Below are positions 1-8,796 of a DNA stretch of 64,000 bases, piece after piece. The stretch comes from Gammaproteobacteria bacterium. GTDB lineage: Bacteria > Pseudomonadota > Gammaproteobacteria > Pseudomonadales > Azotimanducaceae_A. Within the stretch, counting starts at the first letter, position 1. Each line of letters begins with the position of its first letter. Below the pieces are notes generated by a model, which was not told where the DNA came from, searched no databases, and saw only the letters and a list, made by a program, of their open reading frames with translations. The DNA is taken from contig DUAT01000110.1 in NCBI GenBank assembly GCA_012960755.1, positions 30,715 through 94,714 on the forward strand. Reading direction: 5' to 3'. A program made the position numbers and the translations under genes.

Positions 1-747
1 GACGACAGCAGCGGCAAAACCGTGGTTCAGGGTTTCCGCAAGCCAGTCGTAGAGTGACTGCATTTCCTCCGGCTCGTTGCGAAACTTGTCCTTGTCTTCA
101 TCGGAATAAAAAGCATTGGGTGCACCTAATACCCATTGTGGAGTGCGCTGGAACAGTGACAGTTTTTCCACATCATCGACAACCGCGCCCACGATCTGCA
201 CTGCCGTTGAACCCGTGCCGATAATACCGAGTCGTTTACCCTTCAGTGAGACTGTGTCATCCCATCTGGCGCTGTGGAAGCAATCGCCTTTGAAACTATC
301 CAGACCTTCGATATCAGGGTAGACCGGATGATGTAGAATACCAACGGCACTGATCACGACATCAAACTTGCCCTGATCACCCTTTGTGGTTTCAAGCTGC
401 CATTGTGCGCCGTCGTATTCGACACTGACAACTTCGCTGTTGTAGTTGATTATTTCCTCGAGATTGTTGTCTTCGGCTACGCCGCGCACATAATCATAGA
501 TTTCTGGCCCTGGGGAGAAGGTCCGGCTCCATTCCGGATTTGCGGCGAATGAGAATCGATAAAGATGCGAGGGTATATCGCATATCAATCCCGGATACCT
601 GTTGTCGCGCCAGGTGCCGCCAAGGCCATCTGCCTTTTCAAAAACGGAAATCCTGCTGATACCCGCTTCGCGTAGTTTGATTGCCGCCATTATTCCGCCG
701 GAACCTGCGCCAATGATGGCCACCCTTACCTCTCTTTTTTCACTCAT
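1..747 (-). CDS. Flavin-containing (Baeyer-Villiger type) monooxygenase, partial
   Basis: The frame is open to the left edge, so only about 249 N-terminal residues are present. Near the N-terminus is a Rossmann FAD-binding motif (AIIGAGSGG), followed by GGTWRDNRYPG, typical of the FMO/BVMO superfamily. FKGDCFHSARWD fits the BVMO fingerprint (FxGxxxHxxxW), and the second Rossmann motif GIIGTGSTA should bind NADPH. The family uses NADPH and O2 to insert oxygen into ketones or to oxygenate heteroatoms. Translation starts at the ATG at 745-747 (MSEKREV). It diverges from a marR gene, so MarR control is plausible. Superfamily is confident; the exact reaction is inferred. Confidence 0.9.
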   Translation of the reverse strand, partial: MSEKREVRVAIIGAGSGGIMAAIKLREAGISRISVFEKADGLGGTWRDNRYPGLICDIPSHLYRFSFAANPEWSRTFSPGPEIYDYVRGVAEDNNLEEIINYNSEVVSVEYDGAQWQLETTKGDQGKFDVVISAVGILHHPVYPDIEGLDSFKGDCFHSARWDDTVSLKGKRLGIIGTGSTAVQIVGAVVDDVEKLSLFQRTPQWVLGAPNAFYSDEDKDKFRNEPEEMQSLYDWLAETLNHGFAAAVV

Positions 748-815
748 TTTGAAATTCTCTGTTACGTTGTTATGGGTATTCTGTGTACACTAGACTCACC
801 CGCTCGGAGTAAAAA
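748..815. promoter_or_regulatory. Divergent promoter region between monooxygenase and marR
   Basis: This 68-bp gap separates two divergent starts. A TACACT -10-like hexamer lies at 786-791 in the marR direction, inside TGTGTACACTAG, an imperfect palindrome that could be a MarR operator. No good -35 is visible. Assignment is by position and base pattern only. Confidence 0.35.
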
Positions 816-1271
816 ATGCCACGCACACAACTTGAAAAAGACCTTGGTATTGGATATCTGGTCACGGATATCGCACGACTGATGACAACTCACTACAACC
901 GAATTATGAAACCCACCGGCCTCACGAGTGCACAGTGGCGCGTCATTCTGCAATTGAGCCGTCATAATGCCCAGACCCAATCTCAACTGGCACATGTCCT
1001 GGACATGGGCAAGGTATCTGTCGGCGGCCTGATAGACAGATTGGAGGAAAGTCAGTGGGTTGAGCGCAGAGCAGATCCGAAAGACCGTCGAGTGAATCGA
1101 ATCTACCTGACGGACAAGGCCCATGAGATAGACGAACAGATGACGGAGACAGGGTATGTTCTGATTGATCAAACCTTAAGAAACCTCAGTAGTGATGAAA
1201 GAGAAACCCTGGTGAATCTTCTTATTGCAGTGAAACGAAACTTGACGGAAGACTTGCCCATCGGATCCTGA
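816..1271 (+). CDS. MarR-family transcriptional regulator
   Basis: This 151-residue protein has the size and layout of MarR regulators. It has an N-terminal dimerisation helix, a winged helix-turn-helix in the middle (SQLAHVLDMGKVSVGGLIDRLE) and the wing motif DPKDRRVNRIYLT, where the DxRxxxxxLT pattern is characteristic. MarR proteins are usually ligand-responsive repressors of neighbouring catabolic or efflux genes. It diverges from the flavin monooxygenase and converges with the enoyl-CoA hydratase, so it probably senses an aromatic or acyl-CoA ligand linked to this cluster. The ligand is unknown. Confidence 0.92.
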   Translation: MPRTQLEKDLGIGYLVTDIARLMTTHYNRIMKPTGLTSAQWRVILQLSRHNAQTQSQLAHVLDMGKVSVGGLIDRLEESQWVERRADPKDRRVNRIYLTDKAHEIDEQMTETGYVLIDQTLRNLSSDERETLVNLLIAVKRNLTEDLPIGS

Positions 1272-1314
1272 CTGACAAAAAGATAATACACCTGAAAAAA
1301 CAATAGAGTCTGCA

Positions 1315-2100
1315 TCATTGAACATTAGCTGCTTTGCCTTTAAAGACAGCAGGTCGCTTCTCAAAAAACGCGCTGATACCTTCGGCAAAGTCTGCACTCG
1401 CCATACATTCTTCCTGCAGGTGGCCTTCCATTGAAAAAATCTCACTGTATGACCGGGTAAACGATTCCCGCATGAGCTTTTTAGTCAGACCCATGGACAT
1501 AGGGGCGCGAGTCGCCAACTCACTGGCCCAGGCTTGCGTCGTTGCGGCCAGTTGCGCAGGTTCCACGACCTTGTTGGCAATACCCAGGGACAGGCAGTCC
1601 GAGGCTTTCAACTTTCCTCCCTCAACGGCAATCTGATAGGCCCGCTGGTAGCCAATGGCTCGCGGTAACAACCAGTTGGCACCACAGTCAGGAACCAGGC
1701 CAATATTGGAAAATGCCAGCAGAAGATAAGCATCTTCTGACATCACCAGTAGATCACAAAGCAGAGCCAGGGCGCATCCGCCACCGGCGGCGGCTCCATT
1801 AATGCTGCCAATAACCGGTTTCTCCAGTTCAGCCAGTGCCATAAAACTCGGCTTGTAATACGCTTCGATCATCTGTGAGGCTGATTTTACGGCGGCGGTG
1901 GCGGCGAGGTCAGCGCCCGCGCAAAATCCGTCACCATTGCCATTGAGCACAACGACCCTGACTTCTGCGTCATCGGCCGCCCGGTTGAATGCATCTTTCA
2001 TCAACTTCAACGTTTCCGGGTCGAGGGCATTGCGGCGTTTGGGTTTATTCAGTGTGACGGTCGCAACCTGGTTGCTGACAGTGTATAGAACGGTACTCAT
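1315..2100 (-). CDS. Enoyl-CoA hydratase/isomerase family protein
   Basis: This 261-residue crotonase-fold protein has the oxyanion-hole segments FCAGADLAA and NGAAAGGGCALALLCD. The second active-site region reads GLVPDCGANWLLPR, with Asp where many hydratases have Glu, as in PaaG-like isomerases. The expected role is hydration or double-bond isomerisation of an enoyl-CoA in beta-oxidation-like breakdown. It is the last gene of a minus-strand operon (alcohol dehydrogenase, thioesterase, CoA ligase, this gene), 33 bp after the ligase. The superfamily is certain; hydratase versus isomerase is not. Confidence 0.9.
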   Translation of the reverse strand: MSTVLYTVSNQVATVTLNKPKRRNALDPETLKLMKDAFNRAADDAEVRVVVLNGNGDGFCAGADLAATAAVKSASQMIEAYYKPSFMALAELEKPVIGSINGAAAGGGCALALLCDLLVMSEDAYLLLAFSNIGLVPDCGANWLLPRAIGYQRAYQIAVEGGKLKASDCLSLGIANKVVEPAQLAATTQAWASELATRAPMSMGLTKKLMRESFTRSYSEIFSMEGHLQEECMASADFAEGISAFFEKRPAVFKGKAANVQ

Positions 2101-2133
2101 TGTTTACCCTGGTCTTTGTTTAACATAGATAAT

Positions 2134-3693
2134 TTATTGACTGCCAGCCGGTTGCGGATAAAGCTGGTGTTTCAGCTGTTTCTTTAAAATTTTGCCGAGG
2201 TGATTTCTGGGTAACTCATCCGTTAATTTGATTTCAATCAGTCGCTGGTGTTTATTGAGTTGCGGGTTAACCCAGGCCAGTAGACAGTCGCTCGTCTGTT
2301 GACCTTCATCCTGCAGGACGACGACAGCCATGGGTGATTCGCCCCATTTCTCGCTGGGTGCGCCCAGTACTGCGACTTCACGGACAGCTGGGTGTTTTGC
2401 GACAATATCTTCCAGGTCCGTTGCATAGATATTCATGCCGCCAGAGATGATCATGTCTTTCTTTCGATCCTTAAGATACAGAAAACCATCCGGGTCGAGA
2501 TATCCCAGGTCTCCGCTTCTGATGTATTTATTTGATTCTGCGTCCGTCCAGTACAGGCTTTCATTTGCAGCGGCGTTGTTGAGATAGCCGTCCAGGTGGA
2601 GTGCAGATCTGCCAACAATTTCACCCACAACACCTTGTTCAACCTCGACACCCGCGTCGTCAATGATTTTCAGGATGCAACCGTTGGTTGCCTGGCCTAC
2701 GGAGCCTAGTTTTTCCGGTGAGTGATTGATGAACAGTGCCGTCGTGACGCCACCTTCCGTCAGGGAAAAGAACTCAAGCATTTCACCCGGCATCCGTGAT
2801 GCAATTTCCTGTTTCAGGGCGATACTGGAAGGCGCGCTGCCACCAAACTTGAACTTCAGTGAAGACAGATCGAAGTCGTCAAATTGTTCATGCTGTAATA
2901 TTCTTCGATATTGTTCTGGCACCAGTATGGTGTGCGTTACCTGGAATACTTCAACCGACTGCAGAAATTTCTGTAGATCGAATTTGCCCATGATGACGTT
3001 GCAGCCGCCGCCGTAAATTGTCGGCATCCAGGTGGAGAGTGCGCCGAGTGAGTACAGGGGGGTGGATATTATATTCACCGCTGTCTCGTTAAAATCGAGC
3101 AGGCTCATGGTCCTGGTCTGGATAGTGCGAGTCGCGTGAGACAGGATAATCCCCTTCGGGGTGCCTGTGGTGCCGGAGCTGTACATGACGCAAAACGTAT
3201 CACTGCCTGCGATCTCGATGCCAGGGTAGTCATCACTGGCGTCACCGAGCCAGTCGTTGATATGAACAACATCGTGATCGTGGAAGTCCATACCGATAAC
3301 TGGTTGATTCGCTGCTCGCCGGACATCCATGTCCACCAGGGTCAGAAATTCCTCATCCAGCAGTAGCAGATCAGGCTCGGCGTCCCCCAGGATAGCGGTC
3401 AGGGTTGCCTGGTTGGTCATTGTCGGCATCGGGATAAAACAGGCACCGGATGTCAGAATACCGGACAGGACTTTACAATAGGTTATTGAATTTCGGCCCA
3501 GAACGCAGACCCGTTGTCCTTTGCCAATGCCCAGGGAAAGCAATCGATTCGCGATTCTATTCACCCCGGTTGAAAAACTGCGCCAGTCGATGGACTCGTC
3601 TCCATCCCTGAAAGCGATTCCCGTGGGAAGTTCACGACCGTGTTTGTCGATTTTCGCCGGGAGGGAATCAGCGACCAGTTGAGAGTTGCTCAT
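2134..3693 (-). CDS. AMP-binding acyl-CoA synthetase
   Basis: About 519 residues of the adenylate-forming superfamily. The phosphate-binding loop is YSSGTTGTPKGI, the GDLGYLDPDGFLYLKDRKKD block marks the hinge, and the C-terminal LPRNHLGKILKK carries the catalytic lysine. It should activate a carboxylic acid to acyl-CoA through an acyl-AMP. I chose the ATG at 3691-3693 (MSNSQLV) because it overlaps the thioesterase stop as ATGA, indicating translational coupling; a longer frame upstream lies entirely within the thioesterase gene. Substrate class cannot be read from the sequence. Confidence 0.92.
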   Translation of the reverse strand: MSNSQLVADSLPAKIDKHGRELPTGIAFRDGDESIDWRSFSTGVNRIANRLLSLGIGKGQRVCVLGRNSITYCKVLSGILTSGACFIPMPTMTNQATLTAILGDAEPDLLLLDEEFLTLVDMDVRRAANQPVIGMDFHDHDVVHINDWLGDASDDYPGIEIAGSDTFCVMYSSGTTGTPKGIILSHATRTIQTRTMSLLDFNETAVNIISTPLYSLGALSTWMPTIYGGGCNVIMGKFDLQKFLQSVEVFQVTHTILVPEQYRRILQHEQFDDFDLSSLKFKFGGSAPSSIALKQEIASRMPGEMLEFFSLTEGGVTTALFINHSPEKLGSVGQATNGCILKIIDDAGVEVEQGVVGEIVGRSALHLDGYLNNAAANESLYWTDAESNKYIRSGDLGYLDPDGFLYLKDRKKDMIISGGMNIYATDLEDIVAKHPAVREVAVLGAPSEKWGESPMAVVVLQDEGQQTSDCLLAWVNPQLNKHQRLIEIKLTDELPRNHLGKILKKQLKHQLYPQPAGSQ

Positions 3694-4541
3694 GTGACGA
3701 TGCGGTACAAAATCGTGCCCCGGGCGCAAACTCTTTGGCTCTTGACGCCAGACACCTCGACGTCAGAATAGAAGATCTCGTTGTCCCGATGAGTCACCCG
3801 GGCATGTGCAACCAGCTCCTCGGCAGGGGGTATTTCAATCACCTGCGCCTGCATACTGGGAGTCGATGCTTTATAAGGCCCTGAGCCTGTAACGGCCCAA
3901 CCGGCCATGGCGCCAGCGGTATCCAAAAGCGCTAATGCGGCACCTTCATGGGTACCACCGGAGATATTATCCAGGTGTGCATCCTTGAAGGGCATGGTCA
4001 GACGGGCGAAACCAGCGTCCATATGTTCAATCTGAATGCCACGTTCGCTGATAAATGGCACCATGCCTGCGATTGCGGGTCCCATATCACCGGGATTGGA
4101 GCCTGGTGCATCAATACTCGGTGCAGGTCCAATGGTCGCGTCGGCACCCTTGCGACCGCGAATCATCAACGTCGCATGGGAAACATCTTTACCCGCTTCA
4201 CTGGTGCAGGTGACCTCGACAAAAGCGAGTTCCTTGCCACGCCGCAGCAGTCTTGCCCTGGCAGAAACACCCTCGTTAATGGCGGCAGACAGGTAGTTGA
4301 TCTGGAATGCTGTGGTATGAAAGGGACTGACGTCCTCACCCAACACTTGCCGGGCAGTCGCGTGGGCACCGATGATAGACAATGAGGCATAAACCCCACC
4401 ATGAAGTGCACCACCGGGGTTGGAGTTTTCTTTGATGAATGGCAGGTGCAACGCGGCGCCTTCGTCGGTCAGGTCCTGTAGTTGTACGCCCAGGGCTTTA
4501 CTATAGGCGGACGATTCCACCCACTGTTTAAGATCGGTCAT
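3690..4541 (-). CDS. Double-hotdog PaaI-like thioesterase
   Basis: The 283 residues contain two hotdog domains in tandem. The first carries NPGGALHGGVYASL and the second NISGGTHEGAALALLD; both match the acyl-CoA-binding helix of PaaI/YbgC-type thioesterases (G-G-x-x-H-[GE]-G). The expected role is hydrolysis of an acyl-CoA thioester, perhaps relieving CoA trapping when an intermediate accumulates. It lies 14 bp after the alcohol dehydrogenase and overlaps the CoA ligase by 4 bp. A fused double-hotdog is less common than the single-domain form but is a known arrangement. Confidence 0.85.
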   Translation of the reverse strand: MTDLKQWVESSAYSKALGVQLQDLTDEGAALHLPFIKENSNPGGALHGGVYASLSIIGAHATARQVLGEDVSPFHTTAFQINYLSAAINEGVSARARLLRRGKELAFVEVTCTSEAGKDVSHATLMIRGRKGADATIGPAPSIDAPGSNPGDMGPAIAGMVPFISERGIQIEHMDAGFARLTMPFKDAHLDNISGGTHEGAALALLDTAGAMAGWAVTGSGPYKASTPSMQAQVIEIPPAEELVAHARVTHRDNEIFYSDVEVSGVKSQRVCARGTILYRIVT

Positions 4542-4555
4542 GAATAATTTCCTCG

Positions 4556-5650
4556 TTAAAATTCTGGTATCAGGCAGGAATGAATCGATTCCTGGCCTTC
4601 GATTTCTCTTGCCAGGGTTTGGATGGCAAGCTCTGCCTCTTCAAGTTTGAAGTTATGAGTATGCATTTGCTGCAGTGGCAAGGTGCCGGATTCAATTGCC
4701 CTGATGGCTGATTGATAGCCGCTGGAAGTTACGCCAATTGCGCCCTTGATGGTGATTTCCTTGCCGACAACAATGTCACTGATGAAATCAGGAATGGGTT
4801 TGAAGCCTTTTACTCCTGCCAGGACGACTGTGCCACCCATTCGGACAAATGACAGTGCGTCGGTGACCGGCTTCGTTGCATAGGATGAGACGTCGACGAC
4901 AACGTCGACACCCTGACCGTTGGTAATTTCTTTCACACGCTGGATGGCGTTTTCGTTTTCGACATCGATCACATGATGGGCACCATAGAGTTTTGCCAGT
5001 TCGAGTTTGTTGGCATCTGCCTCAAGACCGGTGACGATGATGTTGCTGGCGCCTGCCTGTTTGCAGGCAATTACGCTGGCGAGCCCGCGTTGACCCGGAC
5101 CCATAATGACGACGGAATCACCGATTTTAGTCTGGGGTATTTCAACAGCCCAGCGAAACCCCGCGCCCAGTGGATTGAACATGACCGCAATTTCCGGTGC
5201 CAGTTCACTGTTCATTTTGTGGATAACGGAATTTGCATCGATGAACATATATTGTGAGTAAGAACCCCAGAGACCGGGATCATCACTCAAGGGGATGTAG
5301 GAATAGATGCGTCGATCACCGCAGAGGTGATAGTTGCCACCCAGGCAGGTAGAACAGGTGTGGCAGGCGATCATGGTTTCAACCGCGACCCGGTCACCAA
5401 CGTCAACGCCCCAGCGACGTGCCGCGTTGTCTCCAATCGCCGCAATCCTACCCAGGGGTTCGTGACCCGGCACAACCGGCATGGGTGTGCCGAGAACGCC
5501 TTCGTATTGTTCGTAGTCACTGCCGCAAATGCCACAGGCCTCTATTTGTAGAATGGCACTGTCTGCATCAATCTGGGGCATGGGCAAATCCTGCCCCTGG
5601 AGTTCTCTTACTCCGGTTTGAACCATGGCAAATGAAGTTTTTGGCAGCAT
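4556..5650 (-). CDS. Zinc-dependent medium-chain alcohol dehydrogenase
   Basis: This 364-residue MDR-family protein has a catalytic-zinc region starting CGICGSDYEQYEG with GHEPLGRI downstream. The structural-zinc lobe has the four-Cys pattern CHTCSTCLGGNYHLC, and the nucleotide fold carries GPGQRGLASV. It should oxidise an alcohol or reduce an aldehyde or ketone using NAD(P). It is the first gene of the minus-strand operon feeding the thioesterase and CoA ligase, consistent with alcohol-to-acid-to-CoA processing. A strong inverted repeat at 5703-5726 lies just upstream. Confidence 0.9.
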   Translation of the reverse strand: MLPKTSFAMVQTGVRELQGQDLPMPQIDADSAILQIEACGICGSDYEQYEGVLGTPMPVVPGHEPLGRIAAIGDNAARRWGVDVGDRVAVETMIACHTCSTCLGGNYHLCGDRRIYSYIPLSDDPGLWGSYSQYMFIDANSVIHKMNSELAPEIAVMFNPLGAGFRWAVEIPQTKIGDSVVIMGPGQRGLASVIACKQAGASNIIVTGLEADANKLELAKLYGAHHVIDVENENAIQRVKEITNGQGVDVVVDVSSYATKPVTDALSFVRMGGTVVLAGVKGFKPIPDFISDIVVGKEITIKGAIGVTSSGYQSAIRAIESGTLPLQQMHTHNFKLEEAELAIQTLAREIEGQESIHSCLIPEF

Positions 5651-5702
5651 GTTTCACCCTTCCTGAGTTGGAAAATAGGTTTTAAGAATTAGGTATTGAT
5701 AT

Positions 5703-5726
5703 ATATAGTACACATACGTACTATAT
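5703..5726. promoter_or_regulatory. 24-bp inverted repeat in divergent promoter region
   Basis: Perfect 9-bp arms ATATAGTAC and GTACTATAT are separated by a 6-bp spacer between the divergent alcohol dehydrogenase and CMD-like genes. The size and symmetry fit a homodimeric repressor operator (TetR or MarR type). The GTAC-N6-GTAC core recurs at 9200-9215. The cognate regulator is not identified. Confidence 0.6.
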
Positions 5727-5772
5727 GTTAACAGCGCTAAATTGAGAATTATCCGGACAATATGAAAGAGCT

Positions 5773-6339
5773 ATGAAAAATCCTAAACAGATCAATACCT
5801 TATCAACTGAAGAAGCCGTTAATCGTGCGAAAGAAGTCGGTGTCATTGAGCAGATTGCCGTGCTGAATGTGTTCAAAACCTTGTTACATCATCCAAAACT
5901 GGCCAAAGCCGTCAACGATTTATTGATGACTTTACTCGCCGGGGATAACCAGTTGGATGCCAGATTGCGGGAACTGTTAATCATGCGAATAGGCTGGGCG
6001 ACCGGCTGTGACTACGAATGGACCCAGCACTGGAAAATTGCGCTTCAATTCGGTCTTAGTGAAGCAGAAGTGCTTGCCGTCAAAGACTGGCAGGCAGCGA
6101 CTTGCCTGACAGAGCAGGATCGGGCCATTCTTGCTGCAACCGATGAAACCCTGGCTGACGGCATGATTTCGGCAGCAACCTGGGAAACCTGCGCCGGGTT
6201 CCTGGACGCCGCCCAGTTGCTGGAACTCAATGTTGCTATTGGTGCCTGGCGTCTTATTTCACAACTGGCTCGCAGTGCCGGTATCGAACTCGAAGAAGGC
6301 GTTGACTCCTGGCCACCTGCTGGTGAAGCACCGGCGTAA
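5773..6339 (+). CDS. Carboxymuconolactone decarboxylase (CMD/AhpD-like) family protein
   Basis: This 188-residue all-helical protein has the CMD core LRELLIMRIGWATGCDYEWTQH. The redox CxxC of AhpD peroxidoreductases is absent (CDYEW instead), so it resembles the non-redox CMD-like proteins common in catabolic clusters, whose biochemical role is often unknown. It starts the plus-strand transcript diverging from the alcohol dehydrogenase and is followed 38 bp later by a MaoC hydratase, so the two are probably co-transcribed. Confidence 0.82.
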   Translation: MKNPKQINTLSTEEAVNRAKEVGVIEQIAVLNVFKTLLHHPKLAKAVNDLLMTLLAGDNQLDARLRELLIMRIGWATGCDYEWTQHWKIALQFGLSEAEVLAVKDWQAATCLTEQDRAILAATDETLADGMISAATWETCAGFLDAAQLLELNVAIGAWRLISQLARSAGIELEEGVDSWPPAGEAPA

Positions 6340-6377
6340 TCGTTGCACGACCCCAAATACTTAAGGAAAACTAAACA

Positions 6378-7229
6378 ATGACAAAACAAGCTATTTCAGC
6401 GGATCTTATTGGTCTGAAATTTGACCCGGTACCCGTCAAGTGGAACGACAACGACATCATGTTGTATAACATCGCCGTCGGTTGTACACCGGACAACGAT
6501 CTTGATTTTCTTTATGAAGGCAAGGGTCCCAAAGTAGTACCGAGCTACGGTGTTATCCCGGGTATGACGTGTCTGGGCGGTTTGAACCAGCATGTTGATA
6601 TCAACCTGATGATGATTCTTCACGGTGAACAGAGTATTGAAATACTCCGGCCTATTCCGGCCCGGGTTAAAAACGGTGTCGCCCAGGGCAGCATCTCGGA
6701 AGTGTGGGATAAAGGTAAAGCGGCGGTTATTGGCGTTGACTGTGAAGTATCCGACGATGACGGGCCGATTCTTAAAACTCACTCAACCATATTTGTACGT
6801 GGTGCCGGTGACTTTGGCGGTGAACGCGGACCTTCGTCCGCTGGTCTCAATCAACCGCCTGCGACAGAGCCCGATGCGGTTATTGAATACAAGACCTTAC
6901 CTCAACAGGGCGCTCTATATCGCCTCACTGGTGACCGGGTGCCGCTGCATATCGATCCCGAGTTCGCCAAGATGGCAGGGTATGACAGACCTTTCATGCA
7001 CGGTTTGTGCACCTATGGATTCGTCACTCGCGCTATTGTTGAAAGCTGCTGCGATGGAAACCCCGATAACTTTATCGGCCTCGAAGGACGATTCGCAGAC
7101 CAGGTCTGGTTCGAAGACAGCATCATCACAAAAATCTGGAGAACCGGCGACAGCGAAGCCATCATACAGGCAGAGACCCAAACCGGCGCTGTTGTGATAT
7201 CACAAGCCAAAGCCCGCTTCAAAATTTAG
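6378..7229 (+). CDS. MaoC-like (hydratase-2 type) enoyl-CoA hydratase
   Basis: The 283 residues fit the double-hotdog architecture of hydratase-2 proteins of fungal/peroxisomal MFE-2 type. The C-terminal half carries the hydratase-2 signature LTGDRVPLHIDPEFAKMAGYDRPFMHGL, where Asp and His are the catalytic pair. The canonical motif is GDxNPLHxDP; here Val replaces Asn. The probable role is (R)-specific hydration of a bulky enoyl-CoA, as in steroid or isoprenoid side-chain degradation. It follows the CMD-like gene and converges with the aldo-keto reductase. Family is confident, substrate is not. Confidence 0.87.
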   Translation: MTKQAISADLIGLKFDPVPVKWNDNDIMLYNIAVGCTPDNDLDFLYEGKGPKVVPSYGVIPGMTCLGGLNQHVDINLMMILHGEQSIEILRPIPARVKNGVAQGSISEVWDKGKAAVIGVDCEVSDDDGPILKTHSTIFVRGAGDFGGERGPSSAGLNQPPATEPDAVIEYKTLPQQGALYRLTGDRVPLHIDPEFAKMAGYDRPFMHGLCTYGFVTRAIVESCCDGNPDNFIGLEGRFADQVWFEDSIITKIWRTGDSEAIIQAETQTGAVVISQAKARFKI

Positions 7230-7231
7230 TT

Positions 7232-7280
7232 CGGGTAGTTCGGGGACAGTTTATTAAATTGTCCCTCGATCCTTACCCGA
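7232..7280. terminator. Nested hairpin between convergent genes (bidirectional terminator or REP-like)
   Basis: Outer arms TCGGGTA (7232-7238) and TACCCGA (7274-7280) enclose an inner near-palindrome with GGGACA and TGTCCC arms around an AT-rich centre. It lies between two convergent stop codons and overlaps the last codons of the aldo-keto reductase. There is no T-run, so it may be a REP-like element rather than an intrinsic terminator. Confidence 0.5.
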
Positions 7281-8742
7281 TACTGAGCTTCTCGTGGGCG
7301 CCCAGCATTCGATCTTTTATCGGGATGCCTTCCGGGCAGGCGGCTTCACAGGGTGCGGCGCAGGTGAGGCAGGCATCGGCCTTTTTGTCCAGCGCGGCGT
7401 ACAGTTCTATGGCCTGTTTCTGGTCACCATAATCCTCAAAGTACATTCTCTGCCGTAAAATGTCATTGATTGGCAGGGAGACAGGGCATGAATCCAGGCA
7501 TTCTCCACAGTGGGCAAAACAGTGTGTGCCTGCTATCAGTTCGTCATAATTGTCTAAAACAGCGACATCATTCTTTGTTAACGATTGACCAGAGGCGTAC
7601 AGGTATTCGTCGACCTGTTGGGTCTCAAAAAAGGAGACGACCAGGCAGGAAATAGCCGGGTTGGATAAGACCCACTTAAAGGCTGCCTGGGTATAAGAGT
7701 CTGCCTGATCCCTGAATTCAAGCAATCCTTTATGTTTGGCGCCTTTCAGGGTTTTCATAGCCACGACGCCCATACCTGAAGCAGCAGCACGATCAACAAT
7801 TTCGGCCATCTTCGGCCAGGCACCATGATGATAAGCCAACATCATGACATCAAACTTTTTGCTGTCGATGGTCGCATTGGCGACTTCTTCGAGGTTGGGC
7901 GTATGGGTTGAAACACCAATGAAACGAGCCTTGCCGCGTTGCTTCGCAATTTCGAATGCCTTATGCACATTGGGGTCAAGCAGACGATCTATTGAATCGC
8001 AGGAGTGAATATGGATGAGATCAACATAGTCCGTGCCTAACCGCAGCAGACTCTCATCGAGTGCCTTGAGATAGGTTTCAACACTTGCACCCTGGCGGAT
8101 ATGGCCATCGGTCGTGCACCACTTGGTGGCAATAAACAGCTTGGCCCGTTCTCGTCCTGTGATGGCTTTGCCAATCGCTTCTTCTGACCGGGTTCCGGCG
8201 TAGTCCGGCGAAGTGTCAATATAGTTAACACCCCTGTCGAGGGCATTTTTCAGAAAATCCACTGGATTTGGATGGCGCGTGATTTGCCCTGAGCCGATAG
8301 AGATATCCGATACCAAAAAGCCTGTTGAGCCCAGGGGTCGGTAGCTGTGGATACGTGAGTCTTTCCAGTTTTCTTTTGGATTCGGATCCGATGTGGGTAC
8401 CACCCCACCGATAGAGGCGCCGGTGACAGTACCCCAACCGGCGACTCTTGAGACCGCGCTGACCGCAACACCGACGACACCGCCGGTGACCGCCGCACTG
8501 CCCAGCAAAAACTTGCGCCGACCGGAAGGAGGCGGTTGGTCTGCTTTGACCTGGCGTGCCCAGACAATAGACAGCCCAATGGCGATGATGAATACGACGA
8601 TAAAAAAGATTGAAGGCAAAATCGGGATCATTAAAGCGTCTATCCCTTCGGCTCTTTCATTCAGATATCCACCAATGCCAATATACCCAAGAGCAAAAGT
8701 TATCAGCCAAACTGCTAACAGTACCCATCCGCTTATGTTCAT
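7273..8742 (-). CDS. Aldo/keto reductase with N-terminal membrane/Tat segment and C-terminal 4Fe-4S domain
   Basis: The 489 residues show three parts. Residues 1-60 contain two hydrophobic helices, followed by a twin-arginine-like stretch (GRRKFLLGSAAVTGG). The centre is an aldo/keto reductase barrel with the catalytic Asp/Tyr in DTSPDYAGTRSEE, the Lys in FIATKW and the His in DLIHIHS. The C-terminus has ferredoxin-like cysteine clusters, CGECLDSCP and CLTCAAPCEAACP. AKR proteins with C-terminal Fe-S clusters are known, but the N-terminal membrane plus Tat-like region is unusual and implies membrane attachment. Substrate is unknown. Confidence 0.85.
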   Translation of the reverse strand: MNISGWVLLAVWLITFALGYIGIGGYLNERAEGIDALMIPILPSIFFIVVFIIAIGLSIVWARQVKADQPPPSGRRKFLLGSAAVTGGVVGVAVSAVSRVAGWGTVTGASIGGVVPTSDPNPKENWKDSRIHSYRPLGSTGFLVSDISIGSGQITRHPNPVDFLKNALDRGVNYIDTSPDYAGTRSEEAIGKAITGRERAKLFIATKWCTTDGHIRQGASVETYLKALDESLLRLGTDYVDLIHIHSCDSIDRLLDPNVHKAFEIAKQRGKARFIGVSTHTPNLEEVANATIDSKKFDVMMLAYHHGAWPKMAEIVDRAAASGMGVVAMKTLKGAKHKGLLEFRDQADSYTQAAFKWVLSNPAISCLVVSFFETQQVDEYLYASGQSLTKNDVAVLDNYDELIAGTHCFAHCGECLDSCPVSLPINDILRQRMYFEDYGDQKQAIELYAALDKKADACLTCAAPCEAACPEGIPIKDRMLGAHEKLSIG

Positions 8743-8796
8743 GTTTTCATGCCTTATTTACCTTAGGTTCTTGTAGAAGGATTTACATTCCGTGGG

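Noticed and set aside
2726..3016. Plus-strand ORF opposite the CoA ligase
   Set aside because: It is a shadow of the ligase gene with no family motif or ribosome-binding site; the same holds for most ORFs opposite confident genes.
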